From assembly GCA_947503245.1 (NCBI GenBank), contig CANNCV010000002.1, forward strand, positions 723,465-787,464: a stretch of DNA of 64,000 nucleotides, in the 5' to 3' direction. The position numbers and the translations under genes are program-made. The stretch comes from an uncultured Sphingomonadaceae bacterium (GTDB lineage Bacteria > Pseudomonadota > Alphaproteobacteria > Sphingomonadales > Sphingomonadaceae). Every line of letters begins with the position of its first letter. The first letter of the stretch is position 1. Below, in pieces: positions 41,648-51,031 of the stretch. The notes under the pieces were generated by a model. It was not told where the DNA came from. It ran no database searches and was given only the letters and a program-made list of their open reading frames with translations.

Positions 41648-42526
41648 ATGCGGCAGTTGCCACCTTTACGATCATTGGAAGCGTTTGTGCAGGTTGCACG
41701 ACTCGGTTCGGCCCGTGCTGCGGCGAGCGAATTGGCGATTTCTCCATCTGCATTAAGTCGCAGAATTGCCTCGCTCGAAAACTTTATGGGCAAAAAATTG
41801 TTCCGGCGCCAAAAGCAGCTGCTCGCGCTTAACAAAGACGGTACGGCATTATATCAAAGCATATTGCCGGCATTTAAGGCTTTGTCCGATGCTGTCCATT
41901 CCCATCAGGATTCTCAAAATGCTTTGCGGCTGCGCTTGGGTGTCCTCCCGCTATTCGGCAGCCAGAGGCTTTTTCCCCGATTGCCCGAATTGCGCAAATT
42001 ATACCCCACATTGCATATCGATATCAATTCATCGACCCATGGTGAGGACAAGCTGGGCGATACGCTCGACGCAGCCATCGTGTTGACCGAGGAAATTGAC
42101 CCCGAACTGCATGCTGTGCGGCTCGACGAAAATTATATCTATGCCATCGCATCAAGCGCATTGGTGGAAAAGCTGGGCGAAAACCCTTCACGCAAAACGA
42201 TGGAGCGACAGACCTTCTTGATCCACAATGATATGCCGGAATCCTTTATCCAATGGAAAAAGGAATTGGGCTTTGATGATCTTTCAGAAGCTGCGGTCGA
42301 TCGCTTTGATAGCGGTGCATTGATGCTGGAGGCCGCTGCGCAAGGATTGGGTATTGCCATCATGCATGACAATCATTTGCGCAATTCACAAGATAACAGA
42401 CTGGCGAAACTGCCAGGCAAAATGGTCAAAAGCCCGTATAGCTATTGGTTTGTCTGCATGCCCTCAGCATTGGAAATGCGCGCAGTAAGGCTATTCCATG
42501 ATTGGCTGGTCAAAGCCGCTTTATAA
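41648..42526 (+). CDS. LysR-family transcriptional regulator
   Basis: This 292-aa protein has a winged HTH at residues 1-62 (LPPLRSLEAFVQVARLGSARAAASELAISPSALSRRIASLE, then LFRRQKQLLALNKDG). The C-terminal ligand-binding domain includes LRLGVLPLFGSQRLFPRLPEL and DRFDSGALMLEAAAQGLGIAIM, of the GcvA/AmpR-like branch. The upstream 360 bp to CDC48 hold the candidate sRNA and an AT-rich promoter region. Target genes are not evident. Confidence 0.9.
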   Translation: MRQLPPLRSLEAFVQVARLGSARAAASELAISPSALSRRIASLENFMGKKLFRRQKQLLALNKDGTALYQSILPAFKALSDAVHSHQDSQNALRLRLGVLPLFGSQRLFPRLPELRKLYPTLHIDINSSTHGEDKLGDTLDAAIVLTEEIDPELHAVRLDENYIYAIASSALVEKLGENPSRKTMERQTFLIHNDMPESFIQWKKELGFDDLSEAAVDRFDSGALMLEAAAQGLGIAIMHDNHLRNSQDNRLAKLPGKMVKSPYSYWFVCMPSALEMRAVRLFHDWLVKAAL

Positions 42527-42535
42527 TTTGGTAGA

Positions 42536-43336
42536 TCAGAGTTCCCATCCGCATTCATCCGCCAGTGGCAATATTGCATCTCCCATACCCTTTACATCAA
42601 AAATCGCTGTAACCGGAGACTCATTGTAAGGAGTGGTTTGCAGCACTAGTCGCTCTGATTTTGCAATTTTTCGCAAGGTTTCTATTGGCGAACTAGGCAT
42701 GAATGTTGCCTTCCCATCTGTTGAGACAGTCCATCTTTGCTTGTTAGCTTTTGAAGCACCGATTCTTACCGTAACGTACTTCCAGTCCTCATAAACACTA
42801 TTGCTATCATCACCAAGATAGTCATCCCAAGCAACATATAATTCTGTTTTGTTGGATTTGCAGCGTATATACAACCTGACGGGGTTAGCATATTTCTCAA
42901 CATATCCAGTTGCATCCAAACCTATTGTGATTATTTTACTATCATCAAGAGGATTGATATCGGTAGATGTTATCCACTCACCCTTTTCACTGGATTCATT
43001 AGTGCTAGCATCACTACCCACTGTGCCATAACAATGTTCGATTAGTCGGGAAAAATTAGGGTCATCGGCAAAATACACTATATCGTATTGCACAAAAAAT
43101 GGTTTAAAGCCGCCATAAGCCCCCATTCTATTCTTGGCATTAACCTCGCCTGTGGTAATCGATTTGTTTCCAGTACATACTTTAACATCTCGGAAGTTCG
43201 CCGATTCAGGGTCTATCAATGCTTCTCGAACAGATTTATGAGCTTGATTCTCGCATGCAGAAGCAAGCACGCATATTGGAATAATAATTAGAGCATATTT
43301 AATAGATATATCTCCCTCTTGATGCCTTATTAACAT
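42536..43336 (-). CDS. Lipoprotein with VasI/TagO-like C-terminal domain
   Basis: A signal segment (KYALIIIPICVLASAC) carries a lipobox. Residues about 30-100 resemble a domain often seen as ALxDPxSAxFRxVKV with VNAKNRMGAYGGFKPF. The C-terminal part (RLYIRCKSNKTELYVAWDDYLG, RWTVSTDGKATFMPS, RLVLQTTPYNESPVTAIFDVKG) is like VasI/TagO, a type VI-associated family also found without such systems. The start is unclear: ATG 43336 lies within a hairpin, and ATT 43303 has GGGAG at 8 nt. Confidence 0.7.
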   Translation of the reverse strand: MLIRHQEGDISIKYALIIIPICVLASACENQAHKSVREALIDPESANFRDVKVCTGNKSITTGEVNAKNRMGAYGGFKPFFVQYDIVYFADDPNFSRLIEHCYGTVGSDASTNESSEKGEWITSTDINPLDDSKIITIGLDATGYVEKYANPVRLYIRCKSNKTELYVAWDDYLGDDSNSVYEDWKYVTVRIGASKANKQRWTVSTDGKATFMPSSPIETLRKIAKSERLVLQTTPYNESPVTAIFDVKGMGDAILPLADECGWEL

Positions 43337-43344
43337 CAAGAGGG
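43314..43344 (-). promoter_or_regulatory. Hairpin holding the ribosome-binding site of the lipoprotein gene
   Basis: CCCTCTTGATG and CATCAAGAGGG form a perfect 11-bp stem with a 9-nt loop between ppi and the lipoprotein gene. On the minus strand GAGGGAG, the likely Shine-Dalgarno sequence, forms the 3' arm. It may end the ppi transcript or mask translation. Confidence 0.55.
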
Positions 43345-43370
43345 AAGTAATATCAACATTCGATATAATA

Positions 43371-43817
43371 TTAACCAATAACGGCTTTTACAATCATGCC
43401 TGGGTTCGCTGGTGGCTCACCTTTTGGCAGGGCGTCAACATTTTCCATACCTTCGGTGACCTGGCCCCATACTGTGTATTGGCCGTCCAGAAATTCGGTA
43501 TCGCCAAAGCAGATGAAAAACTGGCTGTTGGCGCTGTTCGGGTCCATGGTGCGGGCCATAGAACAGGTTCCGCGTACATGCGGCTCGCTGTTAAATTCTT
43601 GCGGCAGATCAGGCTTATCAGAACCACCTGTGCCAGTGCCCAACGGACACCCGCCCTGCGCCATGAAGCCATCAATGACGCGGTGAAATTTCACGCCGTC
43701 GTAAAATCCTTCTTTTACCAGTTCTGTAATCCGCGCAACATGCTGCGGCGCAAGATCAGGACGCAATGTGATGACAACGTCACCAGTGGAGAGGGTAAAA
43801 GTCAGTTTGTTGCTCAT
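43371..43817 (-). CDS. Peptidyl-prolyl cis-trans isomerase, cyclophilin type
   Basis: This 148-aa single-domain cyclophilin contains FHRVIDGFMAQGGCPLGTGTGG, the active-site Arg and Gln, and FNSEPHVRGTCSMARTMDPNSANSQFFICFGDTEFLDGQYTVWGQV. No signal peptide is present, so it is cytoplasmic and similar to PpiB. The start at 43817 (MSNKLTF) has GAGAGAAG upstream. Confidence 0.95.
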   Translation of the reverse strand: MSNKLTFTLSTGDVVITLRPDLAPQHVARITELVKEGFYDGVKFHRVIDGFMAQGGCPLGTGTGGSDKPDLPQEFNSEPHVRGTCSMARTMDPNSANSQFFICFGDTEFLDGQYTVWGQVTEGMENVDALPKGEPPANPGMIVKAVIG

Positions 43818-44046
43818 CAATCTTCTCTCTTTTCGAAAACAGCTATTTCTGTTTTGGGCTAAATATTCGCCGCCGCTATAGCGCGTTCAACAATTTTGTC
43901 ACCCAAGGATTTTGACGCGCTATAATGTTACTACATCATGTTTTTCTGCTGGACCATCTGCAACCATAAGGCACAGTGTCGATTGCAATTGCAGGTGCTT
44001 GCGACTTATAGGAGCAAGAGCGCACGGGTGTTAGGAGCATATAGGC

Positions 44047-45450
44047 ATGACCATGCTGGATATCGAAGACCACGATAATGATGCCCTGCCAGAAGGGTTG
44101 GACGATGAAAATCGCCTGAAACCCAAATTTGTCCGCCGGGTTGTTGCATCGCTTGACGATGGTGTGGACGATTCCACCTATGATCTGGTCGGCACATTAC
44201 ACCCTGCCGATATTGCCGACCTTTTTGAGCTGGTAGACAGCGAAGCGCGGGCACCTTTAGCGGCCGCCATTACCGATTTGCTGGGCGCAGATGTGCTGGC
44301 AGAGCTGAACGACTATGTCCGCGAGGATATTATTGAGTTTCTTCCCGCAGGGTTGGTCGCAGAGCTGGCTGGGCAAATGGAAACCGATGACGCAGTTGCT
44401 GTCATTGAAGATCTGGAAGTTGCCGATCAGCAGGCCGTTCTGGCAGAATTGACGCCTGAAGACCGCGCAGCCATTGAGGACGCCCTTTCCTACCCCGAAG
44501 AAACCGCAGGCCGGTTAATGCAGCGCGATCTGGTTGCCGTGCCCGAGCATATGACTGTCGGTCAGCTTATCGACTATCTGCGCGAGCATGGCGATCTCAC
44601 CACTGAATTTTGGGAAGTGTTCATTGTTGATGCAGCGCATCACCCTGTCGGCACATGCCAGCTAAGCTGGGTCTTGCGCACGCCGCGCGATATATCGCTG
44701 GGCGATGTTATGACCCGCGAACAGACGCTCATCCCCACCGATATGGATCAGGAAGAGGTGGCTCTGCGTTTCCAGAAATATGCGCTTATCTCCGCTGCTG
44801 TTGTTGACACATCTGGTCGACTGGTCGGGCAGATCACTGTGGATGATATTGTCCATATTATTCAGGCCGAGGCAGGCGAAGACATATTGCGACTGTCCGG
44901 TGCCGGTGAAGGTGATATTAACGAGCCTATCCGCGACAGCTACAAAAGCCGTGTGCGCTGGCTTATCGCCAATATGGGCACGGCTGTTGTGGGCAGCGCC
45001 ATCATCTATATGTTCGGCGCCGCGATTGAAAAAATGGTGGCGCTGGCTGTGCTCATGCCCATTGTTGCGTCAATTGGCGGTAATGCTGGAACGCAAACCA
45101 TGGCCGTTGCCGTGCGCGCTCTGGCAATGAACCAATTAACACAATCCAACACACGCAGGATTATTGGCAGGGAACTGCGCGTGGCCTTGCTCAATGGGAT
45201 CACGATTGCATTGCTCATCGGGGTTGCGGCCGGTTTAATCTTTAGCAACGCCATGCTGGGTGTCGTCATCGGTGTTGCGATGATCATCAATATCGTCATT
45301 TCCGGTTTGGCAGGCGTTTTGGTGCCCGTGATACTTGACCGATTAAAACAAGACCCGGCCGTAGCATCTTCAGTGTTCGTTACGATGATAACGGACTCAA
45401 TGGGCTTTTTTGCATTTTTGGGACTGGCCGTTATTTCAGGCCTTGTATAA
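44047..45450 (+). CDS. mgtE: Magnesium transporter MgtE
   Basis: The layout of this 467-aa protein is typical: N-terminal helical domain (LHPADIADLFELVDSEAR), two CBS domains from about 150 (MQRDLVAVPEHMTVGQLIDYLREHG; GDVMTREQTLIPTDMDQEEVALRFQKY), a plug helix (ESYKSRVRWLI-like segment) and five membrane helices from about 305, with PIVASIGGNAGTQTMAVAVRALA lining the pore. It is a Mg2+-gated channel in the inner membrane. TTAGGAG precedes ATG. The 229-bp upstream gap shows no recognised riboswitch. Confidence 0.95.
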   Translation: MTMLDIEDHDNDALPEGLDDENRLKPKFVRRVVASLDDGVDDSTYDLVGTLHPADIADLFELVDSEARAPLAAAITDLLGADVLAELNDYVREDIIEFLPAGLVAELAGQMETDDAVAVIEDLEVADQQAVLAELTPEDRAAIEDALSYPEETAGRLMQRDLVAVPEHMTVGQLIDYLREHGDLTTEFWEVFIVDAAHHPVGTCQLSWVLRTPRDISLGDVMTREQTLIPTDMDQEEVALRFQKYALISAAVVDTSGRLVGQITVDDIVHIIQAEAGEDILRLSGAGEGDINEPIRDSYKSRVRWLIANMGTAVVGSAIIYMFGAAIEKMVALAVLMPIVASIGGNAGTQTMAVAVRALAMNQLTQSNTRRIIGRELRVALLNGITIALLIGVAAGLIFSNAMLGVVIGVAMIINIVISGLAGVLVPVILDRLKQDPAVASSVFVTMITDSMGFFAFLGLAVISGLV

Positions 45451-45519
45451 ATCAGCGTCTGAAATCTACAGACACCTGCTCCGCCATTTGAAAACTTAGC
45501 ACCAGCTGAGAATGAGAGC

Positions 45520-47100
45520 CTAGCGTTTCTTTTTTCTGCGCTGCTGTTTGCGCAGTTTCACCTCTTCCGGCGGAGGAATAATTTGCGACAATTCGCTAAT
45601 GACCTCCTCTGCATTGAGTGAGAATTCGCTATAGCGTTCACTATTTTCAGGTTCGACAAAATGCACCATGCCGTAACCGCGGCCCGTTAATAGCGGCGCA
45701 AAGAAAAATTCCTTATAGCCTTTGTGACGCGCAAGAAGGGCTGAGTGCAACAAATATGCGTCATATTTTGCGTCTATGCTGCCCTCATAAAGAGACAGCA
45801 AATAGCCATCAAATCCGAACTCTTTTCCGTCATTGATCTTTTCTTTCTGCATGATCTTTGATTTTTCAACACGCCAAACGCGTTTTGAAAGCGATTCAAA
45901 ATCCGATGCTTTGTAGATGCCTTCTATATTGTAAAAGAGCGTTTTGTTGTCAGCATCCTTGGCCACCATTTCGGTCAGACCTTTGTCCATCCGCTCCTGC
46001 CATAGCTGCTCGGGTGTTTTTTCCAGTCCGCCCCACAAGTCATCGGCCTCGGCGTCTGCCCGTAACAATTGGTTGGTCGCCATTACCGCGCCAAAAGACG
46101 GGGCAACCCATTGTGAACGCGCTGCAAAATTGCGCCGCGCTATCTGCACTTCACCTTTATTGTAATTGCTCAAAATCTCAAAAAGATCCAGAAGCTCTAT
46201 GATCTTACCTTGATCATCCTCATTCTTGCCCGCCGCTTTGCGCTCAGCAAGATTGGCCGTTGCCATATCATGATATTGGGTCGCTTTTTCCCAATTACCC
46301 GCCAGAGCAAAGCTGATGGCAGCTTGAGCAAAATCATCAGTATCTGCATATTCAGGGTTCCAGATTTCATTCAGCATGACAGCGCTCTCACGTGCTGCGC
46401 TTGCCTCTGCAAACTGCCCCAATTCTTCCAACCTTTTGGCCTTGAAGGCCAATAATGGCGGGGCTATTCTGGCTTTCCGATCAAGTATCAGTGCTTCACT
46501 TTCGGTTGGTTGACGCTGGAACATTGTTCTTTGGCTGGTCGTGAGCACTGGCAGAACCGAATAAGACGCCTGCACAAATGACTGGTCAATAAGCGCCTGC
46601 GCCTCGCCATACCGGCCTAACCTGATAAGAGCAGTAGCTTTTATTTGCGGGAAGGATCGTGCAAAGCTGCGGGCAAAATATGGATCATCCATAAAGCCTT
46701 TTTCTTGTGCTTCACGTTCTGCCAAGGCGACATCAGCAATGGCCGCGTCATAATTTTTTGCTTCGATATGATGGACAGCACGGGCGAGCAAAAGCTCCAA
46801 ACGCCTGACCGGATTGCCCTCAATATCCTCTTCACCTTCCAAAAGTGTAGAACAGACAGCAACGCCTTCCTCTCCAAATTTGCGTGCGTCCGGGTCGGCT
46901 GCCTCAGGGCTTGGAGCAAATAATGCGAGTAAGGTAATCGCTCCCAATAATCGGGCAGCTGTCTCACCAGCCGTCGTATTGTTAGGCTGGCCATCACATT
47001 GCAAATATCGTGACGGTCCTTTGTCTTTCTTTTCCGCATAAGCTGGCTGTACAGCCATGGACGCCGCGCCCAGACACAGCAAAATCTTCGTAAACTTCAT
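45520..47100 (-). CDS. Secreted helical-repeat protein of unknown function
   Basis: This 526-aa protein has a clear Sec signal peptide (MKFTKILLCLGAASMAVQPAYA). The mature part is helical with TPR-like units (LLARAVHHIEAKNYDAAIADVALAEREA; ATALIRLGRYGEAQALIDQSF; LAFKAKRLEELGQFAEASAARESAVM). The basic C-terminus is KLRKQQRRKKKR. It is probably periplasmic. It is divergent from the DUF3857 protein gene, which also has repeats at its end, and the two may act together on envelope metabolism. No family was named. Confidence 0.7.
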   Translation of the reverse strand: MKFTKILLCLGAASMAVQPAYAEKKDKGPSRYLQCDGQPNNTTAGETAARLLGAITLLALFAPSPEAADPDARKFGEEGVAVCSTLLEGEEDIEGNPVRRLELLLARAVHHIEAKNYDAAIADVALAEREAQEKGFMDDPYFARSFARSFPQIKATALIRLGRYGEAQALIDQSFVQASYSVLPVLTTSQRTMFQRQPTESEALILDRKARIAPPLLAFKAKRLEELGQFAEASAARESAVMLNEIWNPEYADTDDFAQAAISFALAGNWEKATQYHDMATANLAERKAAGKNEDDQGKIIELLDLFEILSNYNKGEVQIARRNFAARSQWVAPSFGAVMATNQLLRADAEADDLWGGLEKTPEQLWQERMDKGLTEMVAKDADNKTLFYNIEGIYKASDFESLSKRVWRVEKSKIMQKEKINDGKEFGFDGYLLSLYEGSIDAKYDAYLLHSALLARHKGYKEFFFAPLLTGRGYGMVHFVEPENSERYSEFSLNAEEVISELSQIIPPPEEVKLRKQQRRKKKR

Positions 47101-47336
47101 TGCAACCCCTCCACCCCTGAATGTTGGTGATAATGACGATAATAAACAGGGCGAGGCTGTTCAAGGGTTTATGCACATGCCCATATTTGCCCATTGCGTA
47201 CGCATTCTGCCCGCGATGGAGCACTATTAAATAGTGAGTTATACTTTTGATAGAGCATAATATTCATAGATTTACTTGTTGAAATTATAGCAATTTGATT
47301 AGTATGTTATCGCAAGTTTAAGAGGGAATCATTTTA

Positions 47337-49724
47337 GTGGCACAGAAATCGCTTTTTCCATTGCGCCTTGCGCTCACCGCATCGGCATTGTCTCTGCCGC
47401 TAACGGCAATTTTTGCTGCACCACTACAATCCGAGCAGATAGTTGACCCTTCCAGCCTGACCGCAGAGGCCGAATTGCTGATCGCACCTATCCCTGATTG
47501 GGTAGAGGTTGCAGAGCTACCCAGTGAACAAACAGATGCCACGCGCGGTTTGGCGGCAAGCACCGCCGTGCATAGTGACCAATATATGATCACCCAAAAG
47601 GGCGGTATAGCTTATCAGCGCATGGTCTATCGCATCAGCGACCGTTCTGCGCTGGAAGATTATGGCACCATGTCCATTGAGTGGGAGCCGAGCCGCTCCA
47701 AAGCGACTCTGCACCGTTTCAATATTATCCGCGATGGCCAGATTATAGATGTGGTGCAAAAACAGGGCGATTTTTCCCTGTTCCGCCGTGAACCCAATCT
47801 GTCTGAAGGCATATTGGACGGTCAGGTTACCGCATCTATGCAGATTCAGGATTTGCGTGTCGGCGATTTGATAGAATTCGCCTTTTCTATCGAAACATCC
47901 TATGCGCCCATGACCGGCCATTATCAAAACTGGCATTATTTCACTGGCCGCAATCAGGCGGACCGACTGGTGCAGCGGGTCGTATGGCCTAAAGACAGAT
48001 ATCTGAAAGTTGTCAAAGGTGAAGGTCTGCCCGATATGCCGGTGCAGATCAAAGGCAAGTATAAAGTCCAAGGCTTTACGCAAGACGCTGTTGACTGGGA
48101 AGCCATGCCAGAGAAATTGCTGGGCCGTTATTACCGTGAACGCGCCTATGAGATCAGCACATTTCGCGATTGGGACGAAATGGCACAGGCATTTCGTCCT
48201 GTCTATGAAAAGGCGGTAAAGGTTCCTGCATCCGGGCCATTGCGCGACTATATTGAGCAAGTCCGGGCAAAAAACCTATCCCCGCGGCAAATTGTCGAAA
48301 CGGTATTGGCCATGGTGCAAACCGATATTCGCTATGTCGGCAATTTTCAGGGATTGGGCAATTATACACCGGCATCTGCTGAATCAGTCTGGGCCAGCAA
48401 ATTTGGTGATTGCAAGGGGAAGACAATATTGCTGACCGCAATTTTGCGCGAACTGGGATTGGATGCCACGCCAAGCCTAGTCAATACAGGCGGCAATGAT
48501 AAGCTGGAAGATGCCATAGCCATGCCAGGATGGTTCAACCATGTCTTTGTTCGCCTGCGCATGGACGGTAAAACATATTGGCTGGATGGTACACGGCTTG
48601 GTGACAATAATCTCGATCTGTTGCCACCGGTATTTTACGATTATACCCTGCCATTAGAGGCTGATAGTGATTTGGTACAGATGACCGATAATCACTATGC
48701 GCAGCCACAAGTAACGAGCGATATGATTATCGATGCCAGCGCCGGCTTTGACACAGACGCCAATGTGACAATGAAAATTATTTATCATGGCGACAGTGCA
48801 TTATCGGTCATTCAAGGACTGGAAGAAAAATCAGAAGCGGAACGTGAGCGCGCGATCCAAGAATTACTGGATAAGGAATCTGAAGACGACATGACATTCA
48901 AGTCGTTGGAATTCATTGTCGATAAGCCCAAAAAACAGGCTGGCTTTTTGTTCACAGGTGAGATGAAGGTCGATTGGGGGGAAGCATCAGACTTCCGCGA
49001 GTTCCTGCTTGATGAAATGACCATAGGCGAAGATTTTTTCGCCGAGCGAGATGATGATGATTATAAGCAGGCCCTGCTCTGGGCCAATCCAAGTCATGTG
49101 AGTATCAATGTCGAACTGCTATTACCGGAAGATAGCGGCCAGATTGAAATCACTGGTAAAGAGTATGACGAAAAAATAGGCATGGCACATTATAAGCGCA
49201 GCTTGAACCTGAAAGACAATGTCGTAACGGCCTATACGTCAACCAATATAGAACGCGGTTCCTATCTGCCTATTGCTGCCAAAATATGGGATAATAAAAG
49301 CGACAAGCTGTTTGATGATAAAGTCTATATCAACATATTCGGCAGTGGCACCGCCGCTAAACGGGTTGCTAATTATGACAGCAATATAGAACGTGCAGAC
49401 ACTTTGGCTGCGGGAGGCGATGTGAAGGCAGCGGCCGGTATCTTGAATCCTCTGCTCGCCAGCGACCCCAATAATGTGAAACTGTTAATCGCGCGCGGAC
49501 GAATAGGTGATGACCCCGCATTGCGTGAGCGGGATTTGCTGCGCGCATTGCTATTGCAGCCCAGAAATATGGAAGCCCTAAAAGCCATGGCCGAGGTCTA
49601 TCTGGGACAAGATAATGTTAGCCTCGGCAAAACAATGCTGGAGCGTATGTTGGCGCGGGAAGAAGACAATATATGGGCCAAAAAGCAAATGGAGGTTGTG
49701 AATGGCAAAAGCCTTGCCGATTAA
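47337..49724 (+). CDS. DUF3857 and transglutaminase-like domain protein
   Basis: This 795-aa protein starts at GTG with AGAGGGA upstream. It has a signal peptide ending near IFAAPLQ, then a DUF3857 domain (about 60-240, QKGGIAYQRMVYRISDRSALEDYG) and a transglutaminase-like domain with Cys in ASKFGDCKGKTILLTAIL (about 361), His in WFNHVFVRLRMDG and Asp in TYWLDGTRLGD. Near the C-terminus are TPR-like repeats (LLLQPRNMEALKAMAEVYLGQ). It is probably a periplasmic or outer-membrane associated enzyme; the substrate is unknown. Confidence 0.88.
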   Translation: MAQKSLFPLRLALTASALSLPLTAIFAAPLQSEQIVDPSSLTAEAELLIAPIPDWVEVAELPSEQTDATRGLAASTAVHSDQYMITQKGGIAYQRMVYRISDRSALEDYGTMSIEWEPSRSKATLHRFNIIRDGQIIDVVQKQGDFSLFRREPNLSEGILDGQVTASMQIQDLRVGDLIEFAFSIETSYAPMTGHYQNWHYFTGRNQADRLVQRVVWPKDRYLKVVKGEGLPDMPVQIKGKYKVQGFTQDAVDWEAMPEKLLGRYYRERAYEISTFRDWDEMAQAFRPVYEKAVKVPASGPLRDYIEQVRAKNLSPRQIVETVLAMVQTDIRYVGNFQGLGNYTPASAESVWASKFGDCKGKTILLTAILRELGLDATPSLVNTGGNDKLEDAIAMPGWFNHVFVRLRMDGKTYWLDGTRLGDNNLDLLPPVFYDYTLPLEADSDLVQMTDNHYAQPQVTSDMIIDASAGFDTDANVTMKIIYHGDSALSVIQGLEEKSEAERERAIQELLDKESEDDMTFKSLEFIVDKPKKQAGFLFTGEMKVDWGEASDFREFLLDEMTIGEDFFAERDDDDYKQALLWANPSHVSINVELLLPEDSGQIEITGKEYDEKIGMAHYKRSLNLKDNVVTAYTSTNIERGSYLPIAAKIWDNKSDKLFDDKVYINIFGSGTAAKRVANYDSNIERADTLAAGGDVKAAAGILNPLLASDPNNVKLLIARGRIGDDPALRERDLLRALLLQPRNMEALKAMAEVYLGQDNVSLGKTMLERMLAREEDNIWAKKQMEVVNGKSLAD

Positions 49725-49845
49725 GATACAGCGCAATCGCAATCCAGCAATTTGGCAATCATAGGCTGCGCGGATAACGCAGATAAGTGGATAGCATTTG
49801 CTTGGCTCTTGCCTAATCATCATCCACTTACCAATTAGATGGTCT

Positions 49846-50259
49846 ATGCCTCTCCATCTTACCAAAATTGCCTTTGGCAGCGAAAGTCCAGCAACATTAC
49901 GTCGTTGGCTGGAATCGCAAAATAAAGCCAATGGCGGGATTGGTGAAGCGCGCCTAACCACACGCTATAAACCAAAGCGCGAACCCGAAATTGCGGGCGG
50001 TTCTTTATTCTGGATACATAGCCGCGCCATAGTCGGACGCAGTCCTATATTGGGCTTTCAAGAAAATGGTCAGGGCCGTTATTGGATCAGACTGGAGCCT
50101 GTTCTGATACCCGTTATCCGCACACCGCGCCGTGCACATCAGGGCTGGCGTTATCTTGAAGATAGTGACGCACCCAAAGATGGTATCGGAGACAGCGGCG
50201 ATATTGATGAGCTGCCGCCCTTATTGGTCAAGGAACTCGCAAGGCTAGCGCTGATCTAA
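49846..50259 (+). CDS. DUF1489 family protein
   Basis: The start at 49846 (MPLHLTKIAFGSES) gives 137 aa; the track start is 16 codons earlier. Motifs TRYKPKREPEIAGGSLFWIHSRAIVGRSPILGF and RTPRRAHQGWRYLEDSDAP are those of DUF1489, an alphaproteobacterial family of unknown function. There is no signal peptide. It converges with the FrnE-type gene. Confidence 0.9.
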   Translation: MPLHLTKIAFGSESPATLRRWLESQNKANGGIGEARLTTRYKPKREPEIAGGSLFWIHSRAIVGRSPILGFQENGQGRYWIRLEPVLIPVIRTPRRAHQGWRYLEDSDAPKDGIGDSGDIDELPPLLVKELARLALI

Positions 50260-50294
50260 AAGGCGCTCAAAATACCGCAGATAGCCAACCTAGA

Positions 50295-50975
50295 TCAGCC
50301 GGTAAGAGCCTTATTGCGGACCTTCTGAAATACCTGTGCAAATGTTTCGGCATCCTGAGCGCCGGGTATCATATATTTGCCATCGACAATCGTTGCCGGA
50401 ACGCCGGAAACGCCGCGCTCTATCCATGCATTCAGGTCGGCACGGACCTTTTGCGATTCTTCAGGGTCATTCAGTACAGCGCGCGCAGCATCACTATCCA
50501 GCCCTGCCTCTTCAACGGCCTCCAGCAGAACATGCTCTTGGCTGACATCTTTATTGTCTTGGAAATAGGCCGTGAACAGCGCCATTTTTAGCGCGGTTTG
50601 CGCCTTTGGTCCGCCATGTTCCATCGCCCAATGCAGCAAGATATGTGCCTGAAATGTGTTGTAAATCCGCTTACCCGGCACATTATTAAAGGTGAAGCCC
50701 AGCGACTCCCCTAAAGCAGCCATATGTCCGCGCGTTTTTGCGCTGCTTTCTGGCGTCGCACCATATTTTTGCGCAACATGTTCGGCAATATCCTGTCCTT
50801 CTGGCGGCATATTCGGGTTAAGCTCAAAAGGCTGCCACACAATTTCGGCATCAATATCTGATCCGACCAACTCTAGCGCTTTTTCAACCTGTTTATAGCC
50901 AATGATGCACCATGGGCAGACAACATCTGATACAATGTCAATGCGCATCTTATATGGAGTGGCAGCGTCGGTCAT
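50295..50975 (-). CDS. FrnE-type DsbA family oxidoreductase
   Basis: This thioredoxin-fold protein has no signal peptide and a CPWC active site (SDVVCPWCIIGYKQVEKAL). The inserted helical domain and the C-terminal GVSGVPATIVDGKYMIPGAQDAETF cis-Pro region match the FrnE/polyketide-type cytoplasmic DsbA family. The start at 50975 (MTDAATPYK) is chosen over a slightly earlier one. It probably acts in cytoplasmic thiol redox chemistry. Confidence 0.9.
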   Translation of the reverse strand: MTDAATPYKMRIDIVSDVVCPWCIIGYKQVEKALELVGSDIDAEIVWQPFELNPNMPPEGQDIAEHVAQKYGATPESSAKTRGHMAALGESLGFTFNNVPGKRIYNTFQAHILLHWAMEHGGPKAQTALKMALFTAYFQDNKDVSQEHVLLEAVEEAGLDSDAARAVLNDPEESQKVRADLNAWIERGVSGVPATIVDGKYMIPGAQDAETFAQVFQKVRNKALTG

Positions 50976-51031
50976 ATTCTCTCTCACTATATTAGGCTAT
51001 TTAGCATGCACACACAGCGTGGCACGGCGCG

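Noticed and set aside
43860-44046. Magnesium riboswitch before mgtE
   Set aside because: No M-box-like conserved elements or strong paired structure could be seen; only an ordinary ribosome-binding site.
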